Assembly: GCA_020636315.1 (NCBI GenBank) | Contig: JACJYA010000014.1 | Coordinates: 186,001 to 250,000 of the forward strand | Direction: 5' to 3' | Length of the DNA stretch: 64,000 nt | Source: Lewinellaceae bacterium | GTDB taxonomy: Bacteria > Bacteroidota > Bacteroidia > Chitinophagales > Saprospiraceae | Shown: positions 37,020 to 46,649 of the stretch, piece by piece | Numbering within the stretch: position 1 is the first letter of the stretch | Layout of the letters: every line of letters starts with the position of its first letter | Position numbers and translations under genes: made by a program | The notes under the pieces: model-generated | Told to the model about the DNA's origin: nothing | Seen by the model: the letters and a program-made list of their open reading frames with translations, nothing else | The model's database searches: none

Positions 37020-37463
37020 GTCTAATCGATTTTTGGTACAATTCAATAAATAAGCTGCAATTGTTCTTATCTCCGGGGAATAGTAGTGGGTTTAGTTTAG
37101 GTGGGGATGCAGGTACATGCTACTGCCAGCTGTACAGCAGTATTTCCATTTTCTGGATAGTTGCTATTGATCCAGGCCGGATATTTGGTGAGTTTGAAGT
37201 AACCGGGGCCGGTGGCGGCCGCGCTTCAAAACAAATTTACGTTTATATTTTATTTTTCAAAATAATACCGGACTGAAATAGCGTGAAGGAAAGTTAAAAA
37301 ATAAAATTTCTGTTCTTCAATTACCTTCAACCCGGGCACTTTTGTCCTCCAATAGCCAACCCTCGTATAAATTCCAACCCTCTCTTGGCCGAACATTGCC
37401 TAAATTTGCTTTCTGCAAAAATAAATTCATCACAGAAACACCAGATTAAAACCATTTCCCCTT
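37020..37463. other. Divergent intergenic region
   Basis: This stretch between the protease (minus) and the oligopeptidase (plus) holds the promoters of both. A TAaaTTTG element at 37401-37408 is a candidate -7 box for the plus gene, but no TTG lies at usual spacing. No gene, RNA or repeat was recognised. Confidence 0.5.
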
Positions 37464-39584
37464 ATGAAACGTACCATTTTACATCTCACATTAGCAATTG
37501 TATTTACCGTGATGTTAATGAACACAACCGAAGCACAATTCATCTTCCCCAAGACCGATGTGCACCCCGTAACCGATACCTTGCACGGGTTCTACCTGAC
37601 GGACCCCTACCGCTGGCTGGAAGACAAAAAGGACCCCAAGGTGCAGAACTGGAGCCGCGCCCAGCACGAAGCAACCCTCGATTTCATCAACGGCTCCTAT
37701 CCGCAGGTACCCGGCCTGCGCGACGAGATCCAGGCCTATATCGACCGCGACATCATCAGCCCCATGCAGTTGGTGGCCGACCGGCAGTTCTACACAGTCC
37801 GCAAAAAAGGCGACAAACAGGCCAAGCTCTACACCCGCATTGGCGAAGAGGACATTCTGCTGTTCGACCCTGAAAAACTCGACCCCTCCGGAAAGACATC
37901 CATGACCGGCCGGGATTTCACCCAAAAGGCCGATAAAGTAGCGGTAGGCGTCCAATCAAAAGGGGCTGAGATCAGCACTTATTACATCATAGACACCAAA
38001 ACCGGCAAGGTGCTCGGCGACCCTATTGAAGGCCTGCGGGGTTTTTCCTGGACAAAAGATGAAAAGCATGCCTACCTATGGGTACGCACCCAGGAAATGA
38101 TCGACCAGCAGAAGCCGGTGGAAGTCCGCCTGCACGAGATCGGCAGCCCGCGTTCAACGGATAAATTGCTGGTGGCGCCTAAAGACGCCAAAAACTTCGC
38201 CTCCGTTTTTGATACCCGTTACAGCGACCTTACTTTTTTCAGCGAGGGCGATTTTTACGCTACCCACTCCCTGCGCATGAAGACAATCGGTTCTGATGAA
38301 GAACCGGTGGAGATCTATGCCGACCAGAAATACCGGGCTTATCCAAACGCCATCGATGACAAGATCTATTTCTACACCAACCACGAAGCACCCAACTTTA
38401 AACTCATGGTGGCCGACAAAAAACGGCCCGGTTTCGAAAACTGGAAAGAGCTGATCCCGGAGCGGGAAGACATCGTCCTGGAGAATTTTACCGTAACCGA
38501 TGATTACCTCATTACCCAGGAAAAGAAGGACGTACTCAGCCGCCTGCGCCTCTATACCCTCGACGGGAAATTCATCAAAGAGATCGAAGCCCCGGAGGTC
38601 GGCAATATTTCCGGGGTGAATTACAACCGGGATGTAGATGCAGTTTTTGTTAGCCTGAGCACCTTTACCAGCCCTTCCAGGATCTACCGCCTCGACCCCG
38701 ATAAGCTGGCCGGCGACAACCTGGAATGGGAGCTCTTCTACGAGCAGGAAGTGCCGGTCAATACTGAAGATATTGAGGCCCGTATCGAGTTCTTCCACTC
38801 CAAAGACGGCGCCCGGGTGCCCATCTTCATCGTCCACAAAAAGGGACTGGAACTAAATGGCAAAAACCCGACGCTGCTCTATGGTTACGGAGGGTTTAAC
38901 AATGGCATCTCCCCTTCTTTCGTCGGCCTGCGCGCCATGTTCATCAACCGGGGCGGCGTCTATGTCAACGTCGGCCTAAGAGGGGGTGACGAATTCGGCG
39001 AAAAATGGCATGAGGATGGCATGATGCACAAAAAGCAAAACACCTTCGATGACTTCATCGCCGCCGCCGAATACCTGATCGAACAGGGTTACACCAGTCC
39101 TGAAAAGCTGGCCATGGAAGGCGGCAGCAACGGCGGCCTGCTCATAGGCGCAGTACTGACCCAGCGCCCCGACCTCTTCAAGGCGGCAACCTGCGCCGTA
39201 CCCCTGCTCGACATGATCCGCTACCACAAATTCCTCATCGCCCGCTACTGGATACCCGAATACGGCGACCCCGATAACAAAGAGGATTTCCAGTACCTCC
39301 TCCAGTATTCGCCCTATCAGAATATCCGGATGGGCGTAAACCACCCCACTACACTGGTCATCGCCGGAGAAAATGACTCCCGGGTCGATCCGCTGCACGC
39401 CAAGAAGTTCGTGGCTGCATTGCAGAACAACCCCGGGCAGGTGGACCCCATCTTCCTGTACATCAATTACGACAGCGGCCACGGCACCGGACAGTCAACC
39501 GAACAACTGATCGACTTCTATGAATTCCGGACGCGGTTTTTGTTGTATCAGTTAGGAATGGTGGAGAATGAGATGGAACGGTAG
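37464..39584 (+). CDS. Prolyl oligopeptidase (S9A)
   Basis: A 706-residue serine peptidase that cuts short peptides after proline. A signal peptide (MKRTILHLTLAIVFTVMLMNTTEAQ) sends it to the periplasm. The seven-bladed propeller starts near DPYRWLEDKKDPKVQNW, which is the S9A signature. Catalytic residues are S555 in GGSNGG, D642 in GENDSRVDP and H673 in DSGHGTG, all at normal spacing. Complete length and intact triad indicate an active enzyme. It may process peptides released by secreted proteases such as the neighbouring M43 enzyme. Confidence 0.95.
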   Translation: MKRTILHLTLAIVFTVMLMNTTEAQFIFPKTDVHPVTDTLHGFYLTDPYRWLEDKKDPKVQNWSRAQHEATLDFINGSYPQVPGLRDEIQAYIDRDIISPMQLVADRQFYTVRKKGDKQAKLYTRIGEEDILLFDPEKLDPSGKTSMTGRDFTQKADKVAVGVQSKGAEISTYYIIDTKTGKVLGDPIEGLRGFSWTKDEKHAYLWVRTQEMIDQQKPVEVRLHEIGSPRSTDKLLVAPKDAKNFASVFDTRYSDLTFFSEGDFYATHSLRMKTIGSDEEPVEIYADQKYRAYPNAIDDKIYFYTNHEAPNFKLMVADKKRPGFENWKELIPEREDIVLENFTVTDDYLITQEKKDVLSRLRLYTLDGKFIKEIEAPEVGNISGVNYNRDVDAVFVSLSTFTSPSRIYRLDPDKLAGDNLEWELFYEQEVPVNTEDIEARIEFFHSKDGARVPIFIVHKKGLELNGKNPTLLYGYGGFNNGISPSFVGLRAMFINRGGVYVNVGLRGGDEFGEKWHEDGMMHKKQNTFDDFIAAAEYLIEQGYTSPEKLAMEGGSNGGLLIGAVLTQRPDLFKAATCAVPLLDMIRYHKFLIARYWIPEYGDPDNKEDFQYLLQYSPYQNIRMGVNHPTTLVIAGENDSRVDPLHAKKFVAALQNNPGQVDPIFLYINYDSGHGTGQSTEQLIDFYEFRTRFLLYQLGMVENEMER

Positions 39585-39708
39585 GAAATAATTGTTGTTG
39601 GTTGTCGGTTGTTTGTTATGTGTGTTCTGCAAGCAACCGGCAACTAAAAACAACCTGAACCCATAAAGGTCAGCTGGTAACGCCTTATTCTCCGTGAGCT
39701 TGCCATCG

Positions 39709-41070
39709 TCACCGGTAATAATCCGCCATTTCCATCATCAGGCCATTCACCAGGCCATACCATTTATAGTGGCGGTCATTGGTGGCCAGGGCAATGGTCA
39801 CGTCGTACTCCGGCAAGTACATAAGGATGGCCCGATAGCCCATCAGAGCGCCCGTATGGCCCATGTGAATGATGCCGTTGTCGTCCCACAGGCGCATGCC
39901 CAGGCCGTAGTGGTCGCCTCCAACTGAGGCGCCAATGTCTTTGACCATTTCCAGTAGAGAAGTATCGCTCACTAATTTACCGGTGAAAAGAGCATGCCCA
40001 AAACGGGCAATATCACTGGGGGTGGAAACGATAGAACCGGCAGCGCCCACTGCCGATTGGTGGTATTCGTAGGCCCTGGCATTTTCGGCCAGGCTGTCGA
40101 TCTTATCGCGCCGGGTGCTGAAGTCGTCGTAGAGCGTTTGTTTCAGTTCCAGCGGGTCGAAGATGTATTCCTTATAGGCTTCCGCCAGCGGTTTTTCCAG
40201 AATTTTCTCGATGAGCTCTCCCAGCAGGAAGAACCCTGTATTGGAGTAGGCATAACCTTTGCCCGGACTGAAGCGGGCGCGCCGACGGGAAGCAAAGTAG
40301 TGGATGTCACTGGGCTTCCAGGTGCGGTATTTCCAGTTCCCCCGGTAAAAAGCCGGATGGTTGAGGTGGTCTATTACTCCGGCAGTATGGCTGAGCAACT
40401 CTCTGATCGTTATTTCTTTAGCATTGGGAATGCCATCCAGCGGCAGATAATCGTAAAGCTTGTCATCCAGTTGAAGGCGGCCTTCTTCCACCAGCCGCAT
40501 GATCAGGGCGGAGGTGAACAGTTTGGAAATGCTGGCCATCCGGTAGCGGTGGTTGGGCGTGACGTGCTCGTTATTCCAGGGGTTGCTGCGCCCCTCCGTT
40601 GAAGTGTGAAGGGCGCCGTCGGGCGTAATAATGGCCGCCGAAGCTCCCAGAAGGTTCGTCGTTTCTTCTTCGTAAAGGCTCGAAAAAGCCTCATCAAGAT
40701 GTTGTTGAACCGAATGGCCGTACTCCACCTCCAGGCTGATCATCTTGGTGCGGACTACCCGGCCGTCGTCGGCTTTGATGGTGATCACGTAATCGCCCTT
40801 ATCCGCCCGCTTGGGGTTGCCGTACAATTGGACGAGATAAGGGTCGAAGGTCAGCCAGTCCGGAAGGTTGTGCGCAGTAACGGTGAGTACATCGTGGTCG
40901 ATATCTTCAACTTCGATATCCAATTCGAAAGGAGTTTCCGTAAAGGCCTGGATATAGGTACCCTGCGGCTCAACAAATATCGGGGGCGTGTTGAACGGGT
41001 CTGCGATCGCAATGATCAGGCAGGACAGGGCAAGTAGGAAGACTGCGAATGGCCAACGGATGTGTTTCAT
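39709..41070 (-). CDS. Class-C beta-lactamase-like serine hydrolase with Ig-like N-domain (paralogue 1)
   Basis: A 453-residue protein; start ATG 41070 gives a signal peptide (FAVFLLALSCLIIAIA). Residues about 28-118 form a cadherin/putative-Ig-like domain (FELDIEVEDIDHDVLTVTAHNLPDWLTFDP). The serine hydrolase domain has SISK at 180-183 and YSN at 275-277 (GYAYSNTGFF), the SxxK and YxN motifs of class C beta-lactamases and DD-peptidases. Probable substrates are esters or wall peptides rather than antibiotics. It is a tandem paralogue of the gene at 41328. Confidence 0.88.
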   Translation of the reverse strand: MKHIRWPFAVFLLALSCLIIAIADPFNTPPIFVEPQGTYIQAFTETPFELDIEVEDIDHDVLTVTAHNLPDWLTFDPYLVQLYGNPKRADKGDYVITIKADDGRVVRTKMISLEVEYGHSVQQHLDEAFSSLYEEETTNLLGASAAIITPDGALHTSTEGRSNPWNNEHVTPNHRYRMASISKLFTSALIMRLVEEGRLQLDDKLYDYLPLDGIPNAKEITIRELLSHTAGVIDHLNHPAFYRGNWKYRTWKPSDIHYFASRRRARFSPGKGYAYSNTGFFLLGELIEKILEKPLAEAYKEYIFDPLELKQTLYDDFSTRRDKIDSLAENARAYEYHQSAVGAAGSIVSTPSDIARFGHALFTGKLVSDTSLLEMVKDIGASVGGDHYGLGMRLWDDNGIIHMGHTGALMGYRAILMYLPEYDVTIALATNDRHYKWYGLVNGLMMEMADYYR

Positions 41071-41327
41071 GTGTGCCGCCAAAGGTTTTTAACTGGGTGA
41101 TGACTAAGTGCTTAAAGGTTGATCCCGAAATTATCCCAAGACATATATACGGAATTATTAACGTTATTTTCTGCATTTGGTTACAGAAAAATATCGGACC
41201 CGGGCCTGACTTTAACATTTTTGAACGGCCAAAGGAGAATCAGGCTGCCCAAAAGGGCCGGCGAAAAATGCAAGCATATTGTTGCGCAGGATTCATCTAC
41301 CGGTGTTTTGCCTCTGATTCGCATTAT

Positions 41328-42698
41328 TTATTGATAAAACTGCACAATATCTACCAGCACTCCATTCACCAGGTCGTACCAGCGGTTGTGCGGTTCATTG
41401 GTCGCCAGCACGATACAGATCCCCTTGGCCGGCACGTACATCAAAATGGTGCGGTAGTCCATCAACGCCCCCGTATGGCCGTGGTGAATGATGCCGTGGT
41501 CGTCCCAGAGGCGCGTGCCCAGCCCATAGTGGTCGCCGCCGACGGCAAAGCCATAGTCGGTAGTCATCTCTTCTAAAGAAGCAGCGCTCAGGAAATGCCC
41601 TCCATAAACCGCCAGGCCGAACCGCGCCACATCGCCGGGAGTGGCCACGATGGCCCCGGCAGCTCCCACTGCCGAAAGGTGGTATTCGTAGGAACGTTCA
41701 TTTTCCGCCAGGTTGGGGATGGGAACGATGCGGTTGCTGAAGTCGTCATACAGGGTCTCCTCCAGGCCCAGCGGCTCGAAAATCCACTGCCCGAATGCCT
41801 CACTGAGGGAAAGGCCCGTCACCTTCTCCGCCAGGGCGCCCAGGAAGTAGAAGCCGGTATTGGAATAGGCGTAGGCCGTCCCGGGTTCGAACAGAGCTCC
41901 TTTCCGGACGGCATAATCGAATATGTCCTGATTTGTCCAGGTGCGGGTCATCCAGCTGCCGGTGTAGAAATCGCTGCTGTTGAGATGGTCCACCAGGCCG
42001 GAGGTATGGCTCAGCAACTGGCGGATCGTGATCTGATCCCCGTATTCCAGCCCGGGGACGGAAAGATAGTCAAGCACCTTATCGTCCAGCCCGAAATAGC
42101 CTTCCTCCGACAGTCGCAGGATCAGGGCGGCCGTAAAGATCTTGGACACGCTGGCCATGCGGTATTTGTGGCTGGGCGTGGCCGGGCCGTCACTCATATA
42201 ACTGTGTTTGCCGGCCGCAGAAGCAACCAGTTCTCCTTCCTGCGTTGCGACCGCCGCCGACACTCCAAGGATACCGGTAGTAGTAAGATGATAATGATGC
42301 AGGAGCTCCATATCGAGTTTTTCCTGCAGGGTGAGCACCACTACCACCCTAATGCTCAGCTTGCGGGAACGCTGTCCCTTTCCATCATCGGCGGTGACCG
42401 TCAGCTCCAGGACGCCTTCGTCTTCCCGCGCTGGAGTACCTCTGAGTTTTCGGGCCGGGCCGTCAAAGCTCAGCCAGCCCGGCAACCCTTCCACCGATAC
42501 CATCACCTCGTCACCATCTATGTCTTCCACCGGGATGGTATAAGTGAAAAGAGAATCGGCATACGCCAAAACTTCCATCGGCGTGTCGATCTCCGGGAGG
42601 TGGTTGACGGGGTCTTCTATAGTCTCCCTGGAACAGGTGGCGAACAGCAGTACCGAGAAAAAGGCCAGAGGGATAAAACGTAGAAAAGAAGGCATCAT
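41328..42698 (-). CDS. Class-C beta-lactamase-like lipoprotein (paralogue 2)
   Basis: A 456-residue lipoprotein; ATG 42698 is the true start because MMPSFLRFIPLAFFSVLLFATC gives a lipobox, whereas a longer frame upstream would run into the divergent gene. It has the same layout as its neighbour: a cadherin-like domain (YTIPVEDIDGDEVMVSVEGLPGWLSFDG), then the hydrolase with SVSK at 183-186 and YSN at 278-280. Blocks such as LLSHTxGxxDHLN and GGDHYGLGxRLWDD are shared, so the pair arose by duplication. Paralogue 1 lacks a lipobox, so the two may act in different places. Confidence 0.88.
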   Translation of the reverse strand: MMPSFLRFIPLAFFSVLLFATCSRETIEDPVNHLPEIDTPMEVLAYADSLFTYTIPVEDIDGDEVMVSVEGLPGWLSFDGPARKLRGTPAREDEGVLELTVTADDGKGQRSRKLSIRVVVVLTLQEKLDMELLHHYHLTTTGILGVSAAVATQEGELVASAAGKHSYMSDGPATPSHKYRMASVSKIFTAALILRLSEEGYFGLDDKVLDYLSVPGLEYGDQITIRQLLSHTSGLVDHLNSSDFYTGSWMTRTWTNQDIFDYAVRKGALFEPGTAYAYSNTGFYFLGALAEKVTGLSLSEAFGQWIFEPLGLEETLYDDFSNRIVPIPNLAENERSYEYHLSAVGAAGAIVATPGDVARFGLAVYGGHFLSAASLEEMTTDYGFAVGGDHYGLGTRLWDDHGIIHHGHTGALMDYRTILMYVPAKGICIVLATNEPHNRWYDLVNGVLVDIVQFYQ

Positions 42699-42888
42699 CA
42701 ATGGGATTTTGTTGCCCGGAAAGATAGGAAGATTTATCCAAAAGGCATTGCCGGCGCTATGGCATAACAGGGAGGTGGGCTTGCCCTTTTTCAAATGTGG
42801 AAGGAGTTTTCTGAAATATAGCGGCCGTATCAAAAACAATGCTGATATTGGGGGTGTTAAGAAACACAAATGAAGTAGAAATCCCAAC

Positions 42889-43242
42889 GTGACAGGCCGC
42901 CAGACATACCGCCTGCTCGGGAGCCTGAGCCTGCTCCTGCTTTTCCTCCTGCCTATCGGCATGAGGGACGCTCACTTTTTTTTGGAACACCACGAGGCCA
43001 TCACGGCCTGCGACGCCAGCGGCAATGACCAGCACCTGCACGGCGCAGAGCTCAAACACCATGATTGCCCGCTTTGTCTCATTCATTACACCCATTTTCT
43101 TGAGACAGCGTTCACAGCAGCGTTCACTTCCCTGCCCTCTCTCCGGTTTGAAGAGCCATTTGCCTATTCCTTTTACCATAATCATCCATCGCTTTCCCAC
43201 ATTCGGGAACGAGGCCCGCCTTGTTTCAACCTTTTGGCATAA
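42889..43242 (+). CDS. Small His/Cys-rich exported protein upstream of a TonB receptor
   Basis: A 117-residue protein with an N-terminal signal-like helix (LLGSLSLLLLFLLPIG) and many histidines plus a CPLC motif (HHDCPLCLIHYTH). This resembles DUF2946-type small proteins found with heavy-metal or metal-uptake genes. No ATG is available after the in-frame stop at 42871, so GTG 42889 is the likely start. The TonB-dependent receptor gene begins 34 nt downstream. A metal-binding or regulatory role is inferred from residues and context. Confidence 0.65.
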   Translation: MTGRQTYRLLGSLSLLLLFLLPIGMRDAHFFLEHHEAITACDASGNDQHLHGAELKHHDCPLCLIHYTHFLETAFTAAFTSLPSLRFEEPFAYSFYHNHPSLSHIRERGPPCFNLLA

Positions 43243-43276
43243 ACATTTTTGTCGAATCGAAAAGAAAAGGTGAAAC

Positions 43277-45616
43277 ATGAAGAAAAAGCTATTGCTAAAG
43301 TGGCAATGGCTCCTGGTATTGGCTCTTGGCGGCCCGGCGCTGGCCGCTCAGAACCGCTGCGACCTAACCCTGAGCGGTAAGGTCATCGACGCACACACCC
43401 AGGAGCCGGTTGCATTCGCCAATATCGCCATCCAGGACAGCGATATCGGAGCCATTGCCGATGAAAACGGGCAGTACATCATCAAAAACATCTGTGAAGG
43501 ATCCTATGTCATAGTATGCTCTCATATCAACTGTGACCATGTTGAGCATAATATCACACTCACCGGGGATACTCAGCAGAACTTTCTGCTGGAACCCCAT
43601 GGCATTTTCATGCAGGAGGTCGTCATCAGGGGAAAAGCGGAACCCATAAAGCCCACCAGTGCGGCCACAACCCTTAATGCGGATGAATTGAGCGCCGGAC
43701 GGGGCCTTTCTCTGGGCAAAGCCATCGAAAAGCTACCCGGAGTCACTACCCTCAACACCGGAGCGACGATCGCCAAGCCCGTTATCCAGGGCCTGCACAG
43801 CAACCGGGTGCTGCTGCTCGTAAACGGCGTGCGGCAGGAAGGGCAGCAATGGGGCAATGAGCACGCTCCGGCCATAGACCCTTACCTGGCCGATGAGGCC
43901 ACCGTCATCAAAGGAGCCGGCAGCGTGCGCTACGGAGCCGACGCCATCGGCGGAGTAATACTGATCGAACCAAGGCCCCTTCGGGATACCCCCGGCATCG
44001 GCGGAGAGCTTAACCTCCAGGGCCTCAGCAACGGCCGCACCGGCATAGCCTCCGGTATGCTGGAGGGAAAGCTCAATGGAAAACTGCCCATCAGCGGGCG
44101 CCTGCAGGGCACCGTCAAAAGGGGCGGCAACCTGCAAACCCCCGGCTACTTCCTGGACAATACCGGCGTGGAAGAACTCAACTTCTCCTGGGCGCTGGGT
44201 ATGAAACAGGAAAAGTGGAACACCGAGTTGTTCTTTTCCCGCTTTTACACCCGCCTGGGCATCTTCAGCGGCTCCCACATCGGCAACCTGACCGACCTGA
44301 TGAACGCAATAGACAGAGAACGGCCTCTGGAAAATGGAGCCTTCACCTACGAGATCGGCCGCCCTCAGCAGCGCGTCTATCACGAACTGTTCAAATGGAA
44401 AGGGGCGCTGGAAACCGGCGAGGCAGGCGCCCTTCAGCTGCAACTGGCCCGCCAGTTCAACCGCCGGCAGGAATACGATGCTCATCGCGCCTACGGCAGC
44501 CTTCCCGACAACTTCGACGAGCCCCAGATCGAGTTTGAGATCACCACTCATACCGCAGAGCTGAGTTGGGAACACAACCCCATCCGGCTTTTGCGGGGCA
44601 GCGCCGGCGCCCAACTCATGCGACAAGCCAATACGACGGACCGCGGCGGCCTCATTCCCAACTACGAAAATTACACCGCCGGCCTGTTCTGGATAGAACG
44701 CTGGAAGAATTACCCTTTCCCTCTGGAGGTGGAAGGTGGCCTGCGCTACGATTACCAGTGGATGGATGTCGGCATACAGGGGCAGGACACCATCAACCGG
44801 CAGCTTGATTTCAGCAATTTCTCCGGTACTATGGGCGCCGTTTACCGCTTTCCGGAACTGGTAGAACTGAGGCTTAACTTCGGGACGGCCTGGAGAGCCC
44901 CCAATGTCAACGAGCTGTTCAGCGACGGGGTACACCACGGCGCCGCTTCTTTCGAAAAAGGAGACCCGAACCTACGGGCGGAGCTCGCTTACAACAGCAG
45001 TTTCTCCCTCATCCTGGACGACAAAAATAAGCTGAATGCCACCCTCAACCTCTTCTATAACCTCATTGACGGCTTCATCTTCCTCGAACCGCAGGCGGAG
45101 CCGGTGCTGACCATCCGCGGAGCCTTCCCCGCCTACCACTACGCCCAGTCCGACGCCCGCCTGATGGGCCTCGACTGGCAGCTGGAATATACCTTTCTGC
45201 CACGCCTGCAGCTGGAAAGCAAAGCCTCTCTGCTGCGCGCCTGGAACCGCAGCCGGGGAGAATACCTCAGTTTTATGCCGCCGGATCAGTTTGAGCATGC
45301 TCTCAAATACAGCTTCGGGCCAGCAGGCGAGGAACAAACTGCTCCCTACCTGAGCCTGGCCATGATCAATGTTCTGAAACAAACGCGCGTGCCGTCAGAA
45401 TCCGACTTTGCGCCGCCACCATCCGGCCACACCCGCTTCAAACTGGAGGGAGGAACCCATTTCCATTTGGGTAAGCAACACCTGGAAGTGAGCCTGGCCG
45501 TTTTCAACCTTTTCAACACCAGCTACCGGCAATACCTCGACCGATTCCGGTACTTCGCCGATGAAACGGGAAGGAATGTGTCGGTCCATCTGCGGGCGCC
45601 GTTCGGGGATGGTTAG
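43277..45616 (+). CDS. TonB-dependent outer-membrane receptor, probable metal uptake
   Basis: A 779-residue outer-membrane receptor: signal peptide, a carboxypeptidase-like regulatory domain (GKVIDAHTQEPVAFANIAIQ..., to about 110), then a plug domain (LGKAIEKLPGVTTLNTGATIAKPVIQGLHSNRVLLLVNGVRQEGQQWG) and a 22-strand-type barrel with APNVNELFSDGVHHG and closing NLFNTSYRQYLDRFRYF...VSVHLRAPF. It imports a substrate with TonB energy. The upstream His/Cys protein and downstream lipoprotein point to zinc, cobalt, copper or a metal chelate, but no substrate motif is diagnostic. Confidence 0.92.
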   Translation: MKKKLLLKWQWLLVLALGGPALAAQNRCDLTLSGKVIDAHTQEPVAFANIAIQDSDIGAIADENGQYIIKNICEGSYVIVCSHINCDHVEHNITLTGDTQQNFLLEPHGIFMQEVVIRGKAEPIKPTSAATTLNADELSAGRGLSLGKAIEKLPGVTTLNTGATIAKPVIQGLHSNRVLLLVNGVRQEGQQWGNEHAPAIDPYLADEATVIKGAGSVRYGADAIGGVILIEPRPLRDTPGIGGELNLQGLSNGRTGIASGMLEGKLNGKLPISGRLQGTVKRGGNLQTPGYFLDNTGVEELNFSWALGMKQEKWNTELFFSRFYTRLGIFSGSHIGNLTDLMNAIDRERPLENGAFTYEIGRPQQRVYHELFKWKGALETGEAGALQLQLARQFNRRQEYDAHRAYGSLPDNFDEPQIEFEITTHTAELSWEHNPIRLLRGSAGAQLMRQANTTDRGGLIPNYENYTAGLFWIERWKNYPFPLEVEGGLRYDYQWMDVGIQGQDTINRQLDFSNFSGTMGAVYRFPELVELRLNFGTAWRAPNVNELFSDGVHHGAASFEKGDPNLRAELAYNSSFSLILDDKNKLNATLNLFYNLIDGFIFLEPQAEPVLTIRGAFPAYHYAQSDARLMGLDWQLEYTFLPRLQLESKASLLRAWNRSRGEYLSFMPPDQFEHALKYSFGPAGEEQTAPYLSLAMINVLKQTRVPSESDFAPPPSGHTRFKLEGGTHFHLGKQHLEVSLAVFNLFNTSYRQYLDRFRYFADETGRNVSVHLRAPFGDG

Positions 45617-45732
45617 AGGGTATAATGTCAGATGACTTCATTGTTTCATGGTTGCGAAATGCAAAAAAGCTAAACGCTAAAAGCAACTCACTAACAGCGA
45701 ATAACAAAATTCACCATTAAAAACAAACTCAC

Positions 45733-46293
45733 ATGACAATCAATTATTCAATATCAATGCGTTCTCTAATCTTTTTGCTCACCGCTTCCTCCCTGCTCTG
45801 GGCGGGCTGCCAGAAGGACGACAACACCCCACCCTCCGACGAGCCGGAACTGATCACCACCGTAGTGCTCAACTTTACCGCACCGGACGGCGGCGCCTCC
45901 TCCTTCAAATTCACCGACCCGGATGGAGACGGCGGTAACCCGCCGACTTCACAGGACATCACCCTGGCTGCCAACACGGTTTATCAGATGAATATAGAAT
46001 TCAGAGATGAATCGGACGCAAGCAACATTGTCGATATCACTGCTGAAGTAAAGCGCGAAGCTGAAAAGCATCTGCTCTGCTTTGGCGCCACCGGCGTGCT
46101 CGACATCCCCATTACCCTGGACACCGACAGCAACGGCGCTCCCCTCGGCCTGGAAACGGAACTCACCACCGGCCAGGCCGGAAACGCCACGCTGGCCATT
46201 ATTCTCAAACACAATCCGGATAAGGCCGCAGCCAACCCCTGCATTACAGGTGAGACGGACGTGCAGGCGGAATTTGATGTGGTGGTGGAGTAA
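45733..46293 (+). CDS. Lipoprotein of the TonB-receptor cluster
   Basis: A 186-residue lipoprotein; lipobox LLWAGC, with the signal starting at MRSLIFLLTAS (ATG 45757) more typical than at 45733. The mature part is a beta-rich domain with a calcium-like FTDPDGDGGNPP loop and two cysteines (LLCFG, NPCIT). No known family recognised. It follows the receptor gene by about 116 nt in the same direction and may be its surface partner, as in Sus-like pairs, though it is not a SusD protein. Confidence 0.7.
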   Translation: MTINYSISMRSLIFLLTASSLLWAGCQKDDNTPPSDEPELITTVVLNFTAPDGGASSFKFTDPDGDGGNPPTSQDITLAANTVYQMNIEFRDESDASNIVDITAEVKREAEKHLLCFGATGVLDIPITLDTDSNGAPLGLETELTTGQAGNATLAIILKHNPDKAAANPCITGETDVQAEFDVVVE

Positions 46294-46295
46294 AA

Positions 46296-46371
46296 GGCGG
46301 AAAGTCGAAAGCGGAAGTCGGAAGTGTGAAGCCGGAAGTGTGAAGCCGGAAGTGCGAAGGCGGAAGTCGGA
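46296..46371. repeat. 14-bp G/A-rich tandem repeat after a stop codon
   Basis: Degenerate copies of GGAAGTGTGAAGCC, with two nearly exact units at about 46320-46348, begin three nt after the lipoprotein stop. Similar simple repeats follow several other genes here, each with its own unit. Confidence 0.6.
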
Positions 46372-46573
46372 ACAAGCCTGAAATAGGAGCTTTCCAATTA
46401 TTTGCCGCCTTGCCATTGCCGCAATCTTTATACTCAGGGTGCGATTTTCCATCGCGCCCTGGGTTGTTTTTGAAAAACCGGTTATCCTTTGGGGCATTCG
46501 CCATGAAAACGGCTATATTTATTCGAGTGAACGTGTGCCCGGGCCGTCAAATTTATTTCAGTCCAGAACTTAA

Positions 46574-46608
46574 AAAACCTTTGAGGTTTCGGAAACCTCA
46601 AAGGTTTT
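46574..46608. terminator. 35-bp perfect palindrome, probable two-way terminator
   Basis: AAAACCTTTGAGGTTTC at 46574-46590 is matched exactly by its complement at 46592-46608 around one central G. T-runs lie at the 3' side on both strands. It sits between the convergent lipoprotein and dps genes and fits a shared terminator; AAACCT..AGGTTT hairpins recur in Bacteroidota genomes (from memory). Confidence 0.7.
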
Positions 46609-46649
46609 GCAATGAGCAGTAGCCACCCAGCCCTATCCGGAAACTCACG

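Noticed and set aside
42699..42962. Longer N-terminus for the second class-C hydrolase
   Set aside because: The extension has no signal function and would hide the clear lipoprotein start at 42698 while overlapping the divergent gene's start.
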